A stretch of 64,000 bases of DNA from Ruminococcus sp. YRD2003 (GCA_900109435.1 FNZT01000003.1:124001-188000); one strand, 5' to 3'. Counted from the first letter of the stretch, positions 40,791 through 49,633 are shown. Numbers and translations are program-made. Notes: generated by a model from the letters alone, not told the origin.

Positions 40791-41642
40791 ATGAAAATAC
40801 TTGTTGTTGGTTTGGGACTTATCGGAGGTTCTATTTGCAAGGCTTTAAAAAAATACTCCACACATTATGTTGTCGGCTGTGATATCAAGCATGATATCGA
40901 GTTTGCAGCTTTGCGAGATGTTGCGATTGATGAAGAGTTCAGCGGTGATTTTTCAGGATTTGACCTTGTGATAATGTCGCTCTTTCCTGAGCAGACCGAG
41001 AAATATCTGAAAGAAAACATTTCGCGTTTTGACAAATCTACACTTATTACCGATGTGTGCGGCATAAAAGGCAGCTTTTCCGAACGCGTTAAGGAGCTTG
41101 CTGATGAAAACGGTATGCGCTATATCGGTATCCACCCTATGGCAGGCAAGGAATTCGGAGGCTACGCTAACAGCAACGCCGACCTCTTTCAGCGTGCAAA
41201 TTTTATAATTGCTCCTTTTGAGGACAGTAATGACGCTGATGTTGAGCTTTTAAAAGGTCTTGCTTCGGAACTCGGTGCGGGAAAGATAGTCGTTACTTCC
41301 CCTGAAAACCATGATAAGATGATAGCTTATACCTCACAGCTTGCACATATCGTTTCGAGCGCATATGTAAAGAGCCCTGAGCTTGGTCTTGAGTGCGGCT
41401 TCAGCGGTGGAAGTTTTCAGGATATGACCCGTATCGCAACTATGAACGAGAAGATGTGGACCGACCTGTTCATGCAGAACCGAGACAACCTTATATTCGA
41501 GCTTGATACTCTTATTGAGAATCTCAACAAGTACAGCCATGCTCTTCGTTTTGGTGATGCCGAAGAAATGCTTGCTCTTATTGCCGAGGGGCGTAAACTC
41601 AAGGAGGATAATCTCCGTCACAGAGTTGGTCAGCCTAACTGA
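40791..41642 (+). CDS. tyrA: Prephenate dehydrogenase
   Basis: The 283-residue enzyme has the Rossmann motif GLGLIGGS at 7-14, ITDVCGIKG and the active-site HPMAGKEFGGY segment typical of TyrA. It oxidatively decarboxylates prephenate to 4-hydroxyphenylpyruvate in tyrosine synthesis. No ACT domain or chorismate mutase fusion is present. ATG 40791 follows AAAGGTG; the frame upstream to 40740 overlaps the promoter. The gene is monocistronic between two terminators, away from other aromatic pathway genes. Confidence 0.92.
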   Translation: MKILVVGLGLIGGSICKALKKYSTHYVVGCDIKHDIEFAALRDVAIDEEFSGDFSGFDLVIMSLFPEQTEKYLKENISRFDKSTLITDVCGIKGSFSERVKELADENGMRYIGIHPMAGKEFGGYANSNADLFQRANFIIAPFEDSNDADVELLKGLASELGAGKIVVTSPENHDKMIAYTSQLAHIVSSAYVKSPELGLECGFSGGSFQDMTRIATMNEKMWTDLFMQNRDNLIFELDTLIENLNKYSHALRFGDAEEMLALIAEGRKLKEDNLRHRVGQPN

Positions 41643-41653
41643 TATAATTAAAA

Positions 41654-41690
41654 AAGGTATCGTTTTCATAACGATACCTTTTATCTTTTA
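41654..41690. terminator. Bidirectional terminator between tyrA and nrdG
   Basis: AAGGTATCGTT (41654-41664) and AACGATACCTT (41670-41680) form a perfect 11-bp stem with T-rich tails on both strands. It serves the two convergent genes. Confidence 0.92.
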
Positions 41691-41694
41691 AGTC

Positions 41695-42195
41695 TTACGG
41701 TTCACACTCCACTGCCCTGCCCTGCTCCATGCTTGCCTTGCAGTCGATATACCGCTGATTACTGCTGCCTCTGAACTTTATCTCCCAGTCCTTCTGTTCA
41801 AGGATAAAGGGACCGTCAATGAGGTAGTCGGTCACTCCGAGCAGTCTGCCCCAGCCATTCTCGGCACGGTGTTCATAGAGATGCTCGAAGGTGTAGCCTG
41901 TATAAGTGATTATGTTCAGCCCGAGAGTTTTAAGCTGCTCCCCGAGCTCTGCGAGCGCCTCCGCCTGACAGAATGGTTCACCGCCGCTGAATGTAACGCC
42001 GTCCAGCAGCGGATTACCTTTTGCTTTTTCAAGCAGTTCGGCGGTATCCACGACCTCACCACCGTTGAAGTCATGAGTCTGCGGATTATGGCAGCCCTTG
42101 CAGTTATGCGGGCAGCCCTGAGTGAATATCGTAAATCTTATTCCGGGACCGTCAACGATCGAGTCGTTGACAGTTCCCGCGATCCTCAGTTCCAT
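41695..42195 (-). CDS. nrdG: Anaerobic ribonucleotide reductase activating enzyme (radical SAM)
   Basis: The 166-residue protein has the radical SAM cluster motif C28xxxC32xxC35 (CPHNCKGC) and TFSGGEP for SAM binding. It generates the glycyl radical on NrdD. It starts 9 bases after the nrdD stop, and the short length is normal for NrdG. Confidence 0.97.
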   Translation of the reverse strand: MELRIAGTVNDSIVDGPGIRFTIFTQGCPHNCKGCHNPQTHDFNGGEVVDTAELLEKAKGNPLLDGVTFSGGEPFCQAEALAELGEQLKTLGLNIITYTGYTFEHLYEHRAENGWGRLLGVTDYLIDGPFILEQKDWEIKFRGSSNQRYIDCKASMEQGRAVECEP

Positions 42196-42204
42196 TCTAT
42201 CACC

Positions 42205-44523
42205 TTAAACACTGTGCTTAACTCTGTCGTGCTCCTCGGCGCGTTTGCCGTCGTTGAAGCGGTCGAGCGTGCCTACGAGGTAGCCTGTGATACGTCTGAT
42301 GCGGTCGAAGGCAACATCGTTTGAGTGCTCCTTTCGTCCGCAGCACGGGCATACATCGCCGATTATACCTGTGTAGCCGCAGCACGGGTCACGGTCAACA
42401 GGGTGGTTGATAGCGCCGTAACCGATACCTGATTCCTTCATGCAGCGTACGATCTTTTCAAAAGCTGCGAGGTTCTCGAGCGGGTCGCCGTCAAGCTCGA
42501 TATAGCTTATGTGACCTGCGTTCGTCAGAGCGTGGTAGGGAGCCTCTATCTTTATCTTCTCAAAAGCGCTGATAGGATAGTATACGGGTACATGGAATGA
42601 GTTTGTGTAGTAGTCGCGGTCGGTGACGCCTTCGATTATGCCGTACTTTTTTGCGTCCATACGAACGAAGCGTCCGGAGAGTCCCTCTGCGGGAGTTGCA
42701 AGCAGCGAGAAGTTGAGACCTGTGCGCTTTGCCTCCTCGTCGAGGCGTTTACGCATAGCACCGACAATCTCAAGTCCGAGCTCACGGGCTTCTTCGCTCT
42801 CGCCGTGGTGAGCGCCGATGAGCGCCTTGAGTGTCTCAGCGAGTCCGATGAATCCGACGGAGAGAGTACCGTGCTTGAGCACCTCCTCAACAGTGTCATC
42901 GGGACCGAGCTTGTCGGAGTCTATCCAAATACCCTGCCCCATGAGGAACGGGAAGTTCCTTACGTGCTTCTGGCACTGGATGCGGAAGCGGTGCATGAGC
43001 TGTTCGATAGCGAGATCCATCATCTCATCGAGCTTGTCGAAGAACAGACCGACGTTATGGTCTGACTTGATAGCAAGACGCGGAAGATTGATAGATGTAA
43101 AGCTGAGGTTTCCTCTGCCTGTAACTATTTCACGCGTGGGGTCGTAATTGTTGCCGATAACTCTTGTACGGCAGCCCATGTACGCGATCTCGGTATCGGG
43201 ATTGCCCTCCTTATAATACTGGAGATTATAGGGAGCATCTATAAATGAGAAGTTAGGGAACAGACGCTTTGCAGATACTCTGCAAGCGAGCTTGAATAAG
43301 TCATAGTTCGGATCGGTCGGATTGTAGTTTATGCCATCCTTTATCTTGAAAATATGAATCGGGAAGATAGGTGTCTCGCCGTTTCCGAGACCTGCTTCCT
43401 GTGCGAGGAGAACGTTCTTGATGACCATTCTGCCTTCGGGAGTAGTATCTGTACCGTAGTTTATCGAGCTGAACGGAGTCTGAGCGCCTGCACGGCTGTT
43501 CATGGTATTCAGGTTGTGGATAAGTGCTTCCATAGCCTGATATGTAGCTCGGTCAGTTTCGCTTTCAGCGTTCTTGCGTGAGAATTCCTGTATTCTCTTT
43601 GCAGTGTCCTCGTCGGTCTGCTTGAGGAGAAGCTCGAACTCTTTATCGCTGTAGCCGTTGTCGTTCGCAAGGACAGGTACGAGTCCGTATTTTTCGAGTA
43701 TTTCCTTTTTGATCTCTTTGGCGATGCTGTTTCCGTCATCTTTGCCCGCGAGGAGCTGGAGAGCTCTTCCCACATTTGCGATATAGCGGCTTACATAAGT
43801 CTTTCTTACACCGTCCGCCATAGCGTAGTCGAAGGTGGGGACGCTCTGACCGCCGTGCTGGTCATTCTGGTTGGACTGTATCGCTATACAAGCGAGAGCA
43901 GAGTAGCTCGATATGTCGTTAGGCTCTCTCAGGAAGCCGTGACCTGTGGAAAAACCGTTGGTGAAGAGCTTCTTGAGGTCTATCTGTGTGCAGGTAGTTG
44001 TGAGCGTATAGAAATCGAGATCATGGATGTGGATATCGCCCTCACGGTGAGCCTTGGCGTGTCTTGGCTCGAGAACATACATCCCGTAGTATTCCTTAGC
44101 GGATACCGAACCGTACTTGAGCATGGTGCCCATAGCGGTATCGCCGTCTATATTGGCGTTCTCACGTTTTATGTCGCTGTCTTTAGCGGCACTGAAGGTC
44201 AGTTCGTTGAGTACGCACATCAGGTTAGTCTTCATCTCGCGTGAGCGTGTGCGCTCGTAACGGTAGAGAATGTAAGCCTTAGCCGTCTTTGCGTGGCCTT
44301 TTTCGATAAGGGTCTTCTCAACGAGGTCCTGGATCTCTTCAACCGTGGGAACCTTGCCGGGATTTTCGTCTTCATATATCTTGCAGACTTCCGCGGCAGT
44401 GTCCATCGCTACGCTGAAATCTGTGCCGCCGCATGACTGGGCAGCCTTGAAAATAGCGTTAGCGATCTTTTCAATATTAAAAGGGACTTTTCGGCCGTCT
44501 CTTTTAATAATATGGATTATCAT
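42205..44523 (-). CDS. nrdD: Anaerobic ribonucleoside-triphosphate reductase, class III
   Basis: The 772-residue enzyme has an N-terminal ATP-cone (IIKRDGRKVPFNIEKIA), a ten-stranded barrel body, the zinc site CCGYTG...CPCC near the C-terminus and the glycyl-radical motif RITGYLVG with G747. It makes deoxynucleotides under anoxia. The start at 44523 follows AGGAGG; the longer frame to 44562 is rejected. It is transcribed with nrdG from a consensus promoter that carries an NrdR-like box. Confidence 0.97.
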   Translation of the reverse strand: MIIHIIKRDGRKVPFNIEKIANAIFKAAQSCGGTDFSVAMDTAAEVCKIYEDENPGKVPTVEEIQDLVEKTLIEKGHAKTAKAYILYRYERTRSREMKTNLMCVLNELTFSAAKDSDIKRENANIDGDTAMGTMLKYGSVSAKEYYGMYVLEPRHAKAHREGDIHIHDLDFYTLTTTCTQIDLKKLFTNGFSTGHGFLREPNDISSYSALACIAIQSNQNDQHGGQSVPTFDYAMADGVRKTYVSRYIANVGRALQLLAGKDDGNSIAKEIKKEILEKYGLVPVLANDNGYSDKEFELLLKQTDEDTAKRIQEFSRKNAESETDRATYQAMEALIHNLNTMNSRAGAQTPFSSINYGTDTTPEGRMVIKNVLLAQEAGLGNGETPIFPIHIFKIKDGINYNPTDPNYDLFKLACRVSAKRLFPNFSFIDAPYNLQYYKEGNPDTEIAYMGCRTRVIGNNYDPTREIVTGRGNLSFTSINLPRLAIKSDHNVGLFFDKLDEMMDLAIEQLMHRFRIQCQKHVRNFPFLMGQGIWIDSDKLGPDDTVEEVLKHGTLSVGFIGLAETLKALIGAHHGESEEARELGLEIVGAMRKRLDEEAKRTGLNFSLLATPAEGLSGRFVRMDAKKYGIIEGVTDRDYYTNSFHVPVYYPISAFEKIKIEAPYHALTNAGHISYIELDGDPLENLAAFEKIVRCMKESGIGYGAINHPVDRDPCCGYTGIIGDVCPCCGRKEHSNDVAFDRIRRITGYLVGTLDRFNDGKRAEEHDRVKHSV

Positions 44524-44540
44524 TTCCTTAACCTCCTGAA

Positions 44541-44556
44541 TCACTATATGTTGTGT
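44541..44556 (-). promoter_or_regulatory. NrdR box in the nrdDG leader
   Basis: On the minus strand ACACAACATATAGTGA matches the NrdR consensus (ACACwATATATwGTGT) at 14 of 16 positions. NrdR boxes normally come in pairs; the second site, nearer the promoter, is only weakly recognisable (CTA...TAG around 44568-44581). Confidence 0.68.
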
Positions 44557-44579
44557 CTCCAAACTTGTCTATGTATATT

Positions 44580-44608
44580 AGTATAAAACATAAGGAAGCT
44601 AATGTCAA
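44580..44608 (-). promoter_or_regulatory. Promoter of nrdDG
   Basis: TTGACA (44608-44603), 17 bp, TATACT (44585-44580) on the minus strand. Confidence 0.88.
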
Positions 44609-44730
44609 GTGTACGTTATAGCAAATCAGAGGTGTGGAAAGTTGGATAAAACTGGTACTGTTCGACAATAAAATGCGTCAAAATCCATAATTTGGCTATA
44701 TATCGTCATCTTGTATTTGTATACTGAGTG

Positions 44731-44765
44731 TAAAGTCCCGAGCACAATATATTGTGTTCGGGACT
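44731..44765 (-). terminator. Palindromic terminator of the SGNH protein gene
   Basis: A nearly perfect 32-bp palindrome (AGTCCCGA and TCGGGACT outer arms, CACAAT/ATTGTG inner arms) directly follows the gene; the tail on the minus strand is only TTTACA, so efficiency is uncertain. Confidence 0.65.
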
Positions 44766-44771
44766 GTGAAA

Positions 44772-45632
44772 TTATGCAGTATGTGTAAGTATGTACTCGC
44801 AAATAGCCGAATACGCCTCTTTTGAGAGCGCGAGAGTGTCATACGACCAGTAATCTTCCTTGAGAGCCCCACTCTCATTCTTGAGAGCGGTGTTTGTGTC
44901 GATGCAGTGAACGCCTATCGTATTACACATTGCAAGGAGCCTCTTATTGAAGTCGTTCACTTTCTCGTTGGATTTGACATCGGAATCGTAGATGACAGGA
45001 GGTATCTGCATAACGTATATCTCCATAGTCGGAAGTGAGCCGTGGAGATTATTTACAAGCGTCGTATAGCTTGCTATCATGTCATCAGTTGAAGATGTTC
45101 CGAGGTCGCTGCCGAGCATGATGTATACGACGTTCGGTTTCTTGTTCTTTACAATATCGTAAACGGTAGCGTTTCCGAAATTGCTGTCGACCTTTGTCGT
45201 ACCGCAGTTTGCGGTCGTGAGTTCCGTGCTGCCGAATATGTTATCCTTGTTAAAGCTTCCGAAGTCTGCCATTTGAATAAGAGTCGAGTCTGTTATCAGG
45301 CAGCAGTCGCCAAGATAGTCCGCACTCATCGCAGAGGACTGCGGCACTGGATTGGTAAGACCGTCGGGCGCGGGAACGTCCTCGACCTCTTCACTTTCTG
45401 TGCTGTCCGTGGCGGATTCCGTGGTATCTGATGCCTCTTCGGTCACGATCTCGGAGGTTCCGAATTCGTCTGCAAAGAAATTGCTGTTGAAGTTAGCGGC
45501 GAGCATATACAGCACAAAACAGGCTGTAAATGACAACAGAAAGAGGAATATAAGCATTCCCGCACTGAATTTTATAAAGGGTTTGTCCTTTTTTTTCTTT
45601 GATTTATGCTGTACTACACGTTTTTTTCCCAT
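44772..45632 (-). CDS. SGNH/GDSL-like surface protein with degenerate active site
   Basis: The 286-residue protein has a lysine-rich cytoplasmic start, one membrane helix (about 25-48), a Glu/Ser/Thr linker and an SGNH-fold domain (about 105-286) of the kind found in O-acetyl esterases. The catalytic blocks are altered: the GDS block reads TDS (CLITDSTL), the block III Asn is Asp (MLGSDL), and the C-terminal DxxH reads YDTLALS with no histidine. It may be a non-catalytic binding protein. ATG 45632 follows GGAG at five bases. Confidence 0.78.
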   Translation of the reverse strand: MGKKRVVQHKSKKKKDKPFIKFSAGMLIFLFLLSFTACFVLYMLAANFNSNFFADEFGTSEIVTEEASDTTESATDSTESEEVEDVPAPDGLTNPVPQSSAMSADYLGDCCLITDSTLIQMADFGSFNKDNIFGSTELTTANCGTTKVDSNFGNATVYDIVKNKKPNVVYIMLGSDLGTSSTDDMIASYTTLVNNLHGSLPTMEIYVMQIPPVIYDSDVKSNEKVNDFNKRLLAMCNTIGVHCIDTNTALKNESGALKEDYWSYDTLALSKEAYSAICEYILTHTA

Positions 45633-45790
45633 TTTCACTCCAAGCCTTACGTGGCTGCCCGTTTACGGTACGCGGCACACCGTTATAAAAAGCATTACCT
45701 TATTATTATAACCTGTCCGAATGAATTTTTCAAGTATAATTTTGCAATCTGAGGATATTTTTTTATTTGTATGGTTTCGGCTGTAAAATC

Positions 45791-45819
45791 TTGCATTCTT
45801 TTCTTTTTTGTGTTATACT
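45791..45819 (+). promoter_or_regulatory. Promoter of the zinc-ribbon gene at 45849
   Basis: TTGCAT (45791-45796), 17 bp, TATACT (45814-45819). It may also serve pyrE, which has no evident promoter of its own. Confidence 0.78.
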
Positions 45820-45848
45820 ATTATATACCATCTTTCGGAGGTGAGCAA

Positions 45849-46193
45849 ATGATATGCGGCAGCTGCGGTAAACGTATGAAAATAGGGAAATTTGTTGTGG
45901 GGGTTCACGGTGTCGGAGCTATGAGCAGCTATGCATACCCGAAAATATCATGGTACGAGGGCGATAAACTTGTTGCGGAAACAGATAAGTCCGAGACAAC
46001 GGGCTTCTTCTGTCAGGACTGCGGTGTCGTTGCGGGAGTATTCCTCCGCGTGCGGCAGGTAGGCTTCACCAAAGATTACGACTACGATATCGACGACAAT
46101 ATCGACAAGCTCCCGAAGAAGAACTGTCCCGAGTGTCATACAGAGCTCGACATAGATTATCCGCGCTGTCCCGAGTGCGGTTACGTTTTCTGA
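45849..46193 (+). CDS. Small zinc-ribbon protein of unknown function
   Basis: The 114-residue soluble protein has an N-terminal MICGSCGKRM pair, a middle CQDCG pair and a C-terminal rubredoxin-like ribbon (CPECHTEL ... CPECGYVF). Two zinc sites are likely. No known function. GGAGGTG lies six bases before the ATG; the longer frame from 45771 runs through the promoter. It is 83 bases upstream of pyrE in the same direction. Confidence 0.8.
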   Translation: MICGSCGKRMKIGKFVVGVHGVGAMSSYAYPKISWYEGDKLVAETDKSETTGFFCQDCGVVAGVFLRVRQVGFTKDYDYDIDDNIDKLPKKNCPECHTELDIDYPRCPECGYVF

Positions 46194-46276
46194 AACGTCT
46201 GTCCCGCGGAGTGCGTAAAAATACAAATCGGTAAAACCGCTTATAAAACAGCGTAAAATAAACGGAGGTAGATTCA

Positions 46277-46927
46277 ATGACTTACAAAGAAAGCTTCATC
46301 AAATTCATGGTTGAGTGCGGAGTACTCACATTCGGCGAATTCACGCTGAAAAGCGGCAGAAAAGCTCCATACTTCATCAACTGCGGCAACTACAAGACAG
46401 GCGCTCAGCTTGCAAAGCTCGGCGAGTACTATGCCGAGTGCATACACGCTAACAATATCCCTGTAGAAACTCTTTTCGGACCTGCCTATAAGGGTATACC
46501 GCTTGCTGTTTCGGCTGTTGTGGCTCTCAGCAACAAGTTCGGCATCGATGTCAACTACTGTTTCGACCGCAAGGAGGCTAAGGACCACGGAGAGGGCGGA
46601 ATGTTCGTCGGCAAGACCCTCGTTGACGGCGAGAAGGTCGTTATCATTGACGATGTTATGACTTCGGGCAAGGCGCTTCGCGAATCAATGCCTAAGCTCA
46701 AGGGTGCGGCTGATGTTGATGTTACAGGTATGGTCATCACTGTTGACCGCATGGAGAAGGGAACGGGCGAGCTTTCAGCCGTACAGGAAGTAAAGCGTGA
46801 TTTCGGCGTTACTGTATATCCTATCGTAACCATGGAGGATATCATCGAAGCTATCCGCAGCGACATAGTCCCAGGCAAGGAGTACCTTGACAAAATGCTC
46901 GAATACAGAGCTGCTTACGGAGTGTGA
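46277..46927 (+). CDS. pyrE: Orotate phosphoribosyltransferase
   Basis: The 216-residue enzyme carries the PRPP-binding motif VVIIDDVMTSGKA and the flexible-loop segment DRKEAKDHGEGG. It converts orotate to OMP in pyrimidine synthesis. The strong GGAGGT site precedes the ATG. It is separate from other pyr genes here, probably transcribed with the upstream zinc-ribbon gene, and ends in a terminator. No PyrR-type leader is recognised. Confidence 0.96.
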   Translation: MTYKESFIKFMVECGVLTFGEFTLKSGRKAPYFINCGNYKTGAQLAKLGEYYAECIHANNIPVETLFGPAYKGIPLAVSAVVALSNKFGIDVNYCFDRKEAKDHGEGGMFVGKTLVDGEKVVIIDDVMTSGKALRESMPKLKGAADVDVTGMVITVDRMEKGTGELSAVQEVKRDFGVTVYPIVTMEDIIEAIRSDIVPGKEYLDKMLEYRAAYGV

Positions 46928-46941
46928 ACATTACAAATGCT

Positions 46942-46979
46942 GAGCGAGGATAAAATATATTCTCGCTCTTTTTTGTTTT
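46942..46979 (+). terminator. Terminator of pyrE
   Basis: GAGCGAG (46942-46948) and CTCGCTC (46962-46968) pair, followed by TTTTTTGTTTT. Confidence 0.85.
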
Positions 46980-46984
46980 GGTAC

Positions 46985-47013
46985 TTGACTATTTCCCGAA
47001 AATATGCCATAAT
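46985..47013 (+). promoter_or_regulatory. Promoter of the small exporter gene
   Basis: TTGACT (46985-46990), 17 bp, CATAAT (47008-47013). Confidence 0.75.
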
Positions 47014-47045
47014 AGAAAAGACGTTAAAAAGAAAGGATAACAAAT

Positions 47046-47564
47046 ATGAGAGAAATCACCGAGACAATGACAGAATGGCTCGCGCAGCACGGAATACCCG
47101 AGTGGCTCATCCCACTCCTTGTATCACTGTTCCCCATAGTTGAACTTCGCGGAGGTATAATCGCCGCCCGACTTCTTGACCTTGAGCTTTGGAAGGCTAT
47201 ATGGGCTTGTATGATAGGCAATATCATACCCATACCGTTTATACTGCTGTTTATCGACAAAATCTTTGAATTCATCAAGAAGCACGAGATACCTCTGCTC
47301 TGTCCTTTTGTCAGATTCCTTGAAAACAAGGCTCTCAACAAAAGTGAAAAAATGGAGCGTGGCGAGTTCTTCTTCCTTTTGTTCTTCGTAGGGATACCTC
47401 TTCCGGGCACAGGAGCGTGGACAGGCTCGCTTATAGCTGTACTTCGCCGCATACCGCTCAAGAAGAGCGTTCCCGCTATATTCCTCGGACTCTGCCTTGC
47501 ATCTGCGATAATGTGTACGCTGTGCTACGGTTTCCCCGAGGTATTCGCTAAAATGTTTGGTTAA
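47046..47564 (+). CDS. Small multidrug export family protein
   Basis: The 172-residue membrane protein has four hydrophobic segments and the PIVELRGGI and PLPGTGAWTGS motifs of the family annotated as small multidrug exporters (COG2426). Both motifs sit in re-entrant positions related to DedA-type folds. Experimental evidence of drug export for the family is thin, so the substrate is unknown. AAAGGA precedes the ATG. Confidence 0.83.
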   Translation: MREITETMTEWLAQHGIPEWLIPLLVSLFPIVELRGGIIAARLLDLELWKAIWACMIGNIIPIPFILLFIDKIFEFIKKHEIPLLCPFVRFLENKALNKSEKMERGEFFFLLFFVGIPLPGTGAWTGSLIAVLRRIPLKKSVPAIFLGLCLASAIMCTLCYGFPEVFAKMFG

Positions 47565-47569
47565 AGAAT

Positions 47570-47600
47570 AAGGAGTACCGTCGGGTACTCCTTGATTTTT
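47570..47600 (+). terminator. Terminator after the small exporter gene
   Basis: AAGGAGTACC / GGTACTCCTT forms a 10-bp stem with a GTCG loop, followed by GATTTTT. It may also slow transcription of the convergent gene. Confidence 0.85.
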
Positions 47601-49389
47601 ATATGAATGCTTGTTTTTTGAGTATGGACGTTATCAGCCTGCCGAGGACGGCAAAATAATTCATATCCGATACTGACCATTTCTTGAAGCGTCCGACGTA
47701 GCAGAAAGATACCATGCCCTTTATCACGCTTTCGTCAGTCATAAGATATTGTACTGCGCCGCCGATGTTTTCTTCGGCTAGCTGTTTGAAAGCCTCGTCC
47801 TCACGCCCTTCAAGTTCGTTGACATTATCTATCGCGAGTAGACCGTCACCGGAAAAATGAGAAGTATACTCCCCTTTCAGCAGATATGCGGCATTTCTCG
47901 AAGAGGCATTGGAGCAGCTCAGTATCAGGTCCATTTTATTGCCTGCAAATACACAGATATCATCAAGGTCAAATGCTGAGCGTATCTGCTCGAGAAGGAC
48001 TGAGATATCGGGGACCCTGCCTAATACAAGGCTCTCGGATAAACTCTGCGCGAAGGCGAGCTTCTCCGAAGTGTCCTTCTGTGCTGTAAGGTAGACTGTT
48101 TTTTTGTCTGCGTCCTTATCGACGGGACCGTGCTTCTCGACGTCATAGATCACGTAGCGGTTCTGACCCTTTTGCTGCGCGATATACAATGCTTTATCAG
48201 CCTGCATAAAGAGTTCATCATAGTCCGAGCTGTCCGACGGATAAGTAGATACTCCCATCGAGCAGGTCACGCGGAAACTCTCAAAGCGGTCGCCGAATGC
48301 AAGTTCGATGTTTGTTCTTATCGCGCGAAGAACTCCGCGAAGATCCTCCTCGTCCTTTGTATTTTCAAGGACTATCAAGAATCCGCCTCCGCTGATACGT
48401 CCTGCAATTCCGCGAATACCGATTTGCCGTTTGATTATGTTTGCTACAGTGTAAATGACCTCATCTCCGAAAAGGTGTCCGTAGCCAGAATTGATGTCTG
48501 TGAAATTGTCAATGTCAAGGATAACGATATTTACGCTGTGCGAGGGCTTGGATGAGAGTATGCCCTTGGCAAAAGCTGTTACTGTCCGCTTGTTCAGCAG
48601 ACCCGAAAGAGAGTCTTTGTTGGTTTCGAGAGCAAGATTGGTTTCTTTGGTTTTTTGGCGCGAATTTATAACAGATATGATACCGCTGACCTTTTTTGAG
48701 TCGGGAGCATCATAGCGTGTGATGCCTCTGAAAAGGCACATTTCACGGTTCCTGCCTCCCGTGAGGAGCGAGGACTCGAATTCATAATCGAAACGGTATA
48801 CTCCGTTCTTGATATCACGGCAGAGCGTATTGAAAGCTTCGATATACCGTGAGAGCACCCAGCCGCGGTCTATTGCTTCGGACTGCCACTTTTCAAGTTC
48901 CTCGTCCGCAAGAACTATCTCACGGCAGCAGTCGAACATATATATGCGGATATGACGGGTCTCAAAGCTGTACTCAAATGCGAGGTCGCTTCCGAGACTC
49001 AGGACGTATCTGTATTCGCTGAGGGCTTTCTCGTGCTTTCGAGCTATGCCCTCAAGAGAGAATACGTCACAGAGCTCTATCGTGTAAAGCGGTTCTTCTC
49101 CTGTGCTGTCAATGAGCTTTACGGAGGCGAGCACCCAGCGGAGCATCCCGTTCACACCCTTCATGCGGATGACCGTGCGTTGTATCGTGCCTGCTTCAGC
49201 CTTGGAGATGCACTCCTCAAGGCGCGGAAAGTCTTCTTCATCTATGGTTCGTTTTATCGAATAAGTAACGTTATTGCCGAAATAGCTGAAAAACGCCTCG
49301 CTGCCGCTCTGGGTGTGGAGGCTCTTATCTACGGTAACACGTCCTATAGAGTACAGAACGCGGGAATTTGAACTAAAATTGCTGTTCAA
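47599..49389 (-). CDS. PAS-like / degenerate GGDEF / GAF-like signalling protein
   Basis: The 596-residue protein has two PAS-like sensor regions (about 20-115 and 125-240), a GGDEF-type domain (about 255-420, starting DSLSGLLNKRTV) and a C-terminal GAF-like region (about 450-590). The catalytic motif reads SGGGF (about 332-336) in place of GGDEF, losing the catalytic acidic residues, so cyclic di-GMP synthesis is unlikely. It may bind GTP or act as a receptor. TTG 49389 is the likely start, four bases after GAGGTGAT; the GTG at 49398 is part of that ribosome binding site. Confidence 0.85.
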   Translation of the reverse strand: MNSNFSSNSRVLYSIGRVTVDKSLHTQSGSEAFFSYFGNNVTYSIKRTIDEEDFPRLEECISKAEAGTIQRTVIRMKGVNGMLRWVLASVKLIDSTGEEPLYTIELCDVFSLEGIARKHEKALSEYRYVLSLGSDLAFEYSFETRHIRIYMFDCCREIVLADEELEKWQSEAIDRGWVLSRYIEAFNTLCRDIKNGVYRFDYEFESSLLTGGRNREMCLFRGITRYDAPDSKKVSGIISVINSRQKTKETNLALETNKDSLSGLLNKRTVTAFAKGILSSKPSHSVNIVILDIDNFTDINSGYGHLFGDEVIYTVANIIKRQIGIRGIAGRISGGGFLIVLENTKDEEDLRGVLRAIRTNIELAFGDRFESFRVTCSMGVSTYPSDSSDYDELFMQADKALYIAQQKGQNRYVIYDVEKHGPVDKDADKKTVYLTAQKDTSEKLAFAQSLSESLVLGRVPDISVLLEQIRSAFDLDDICVFAGNKMDLILSCSNASSRNAAYLLKGEYTSHFSGDGLLAIDNVNELEGREDEAFKQLAEENIGGAVQYLMTDESVIKGMVSFCYVGRFKKWSVSDMNYFAVLGRLITSILKKQAFI

Positions 49390-49495
49390 GCATATCACCT
49401 CACTCTGATATAGGTTAATGTATGTTTTCCCTTTTATGGCAAAAGGAACTTGACATTAATAATGTGACGCGCAATTTTCAAAAAACATAAAGGAT

Positions 49496-49533
49496 ATGCG
49501 CTCTCCGAACAGGGTTCGGAGCAATAAGCGCAT
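49496..49533 (-). promoter_or_regulatory. Two-part stem-loop in the leader of the degenerate GGDEF gene
   Basis: ATGCGCT (49496-49502) / AGCGCAT (49527-49533) and CTCCGAAC (49503-49510) / GTTCGGAG (49514-49521) make 15 pairs with a 3-base loop and a 5-base bulge. It lies between the promoter at 49560-49588 and the gene in a leader of about 165 bases. Confidence 0.6.
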
Positions 49534-49559
49534 GATGGCGGATATTGAGGACACATTAT

Positions 49560-49588
49560 ATTATATCACGACAAGTCGGAACGGTCAA
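49560..49588 (-). promoter_or_regulatory. Promoter of the degenerate GGDEF gene
   Basis: TTGACC (49588-49583), 17 bp, TATAAT (49565-49560) on the minus strand with TGA before the -10. Confidence 0.82.
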
Positions 49589-49633
49589 GTAAAATTTGTA
49601 AAAGTCGTTCACAAAAAATTAACAATTATAAGC

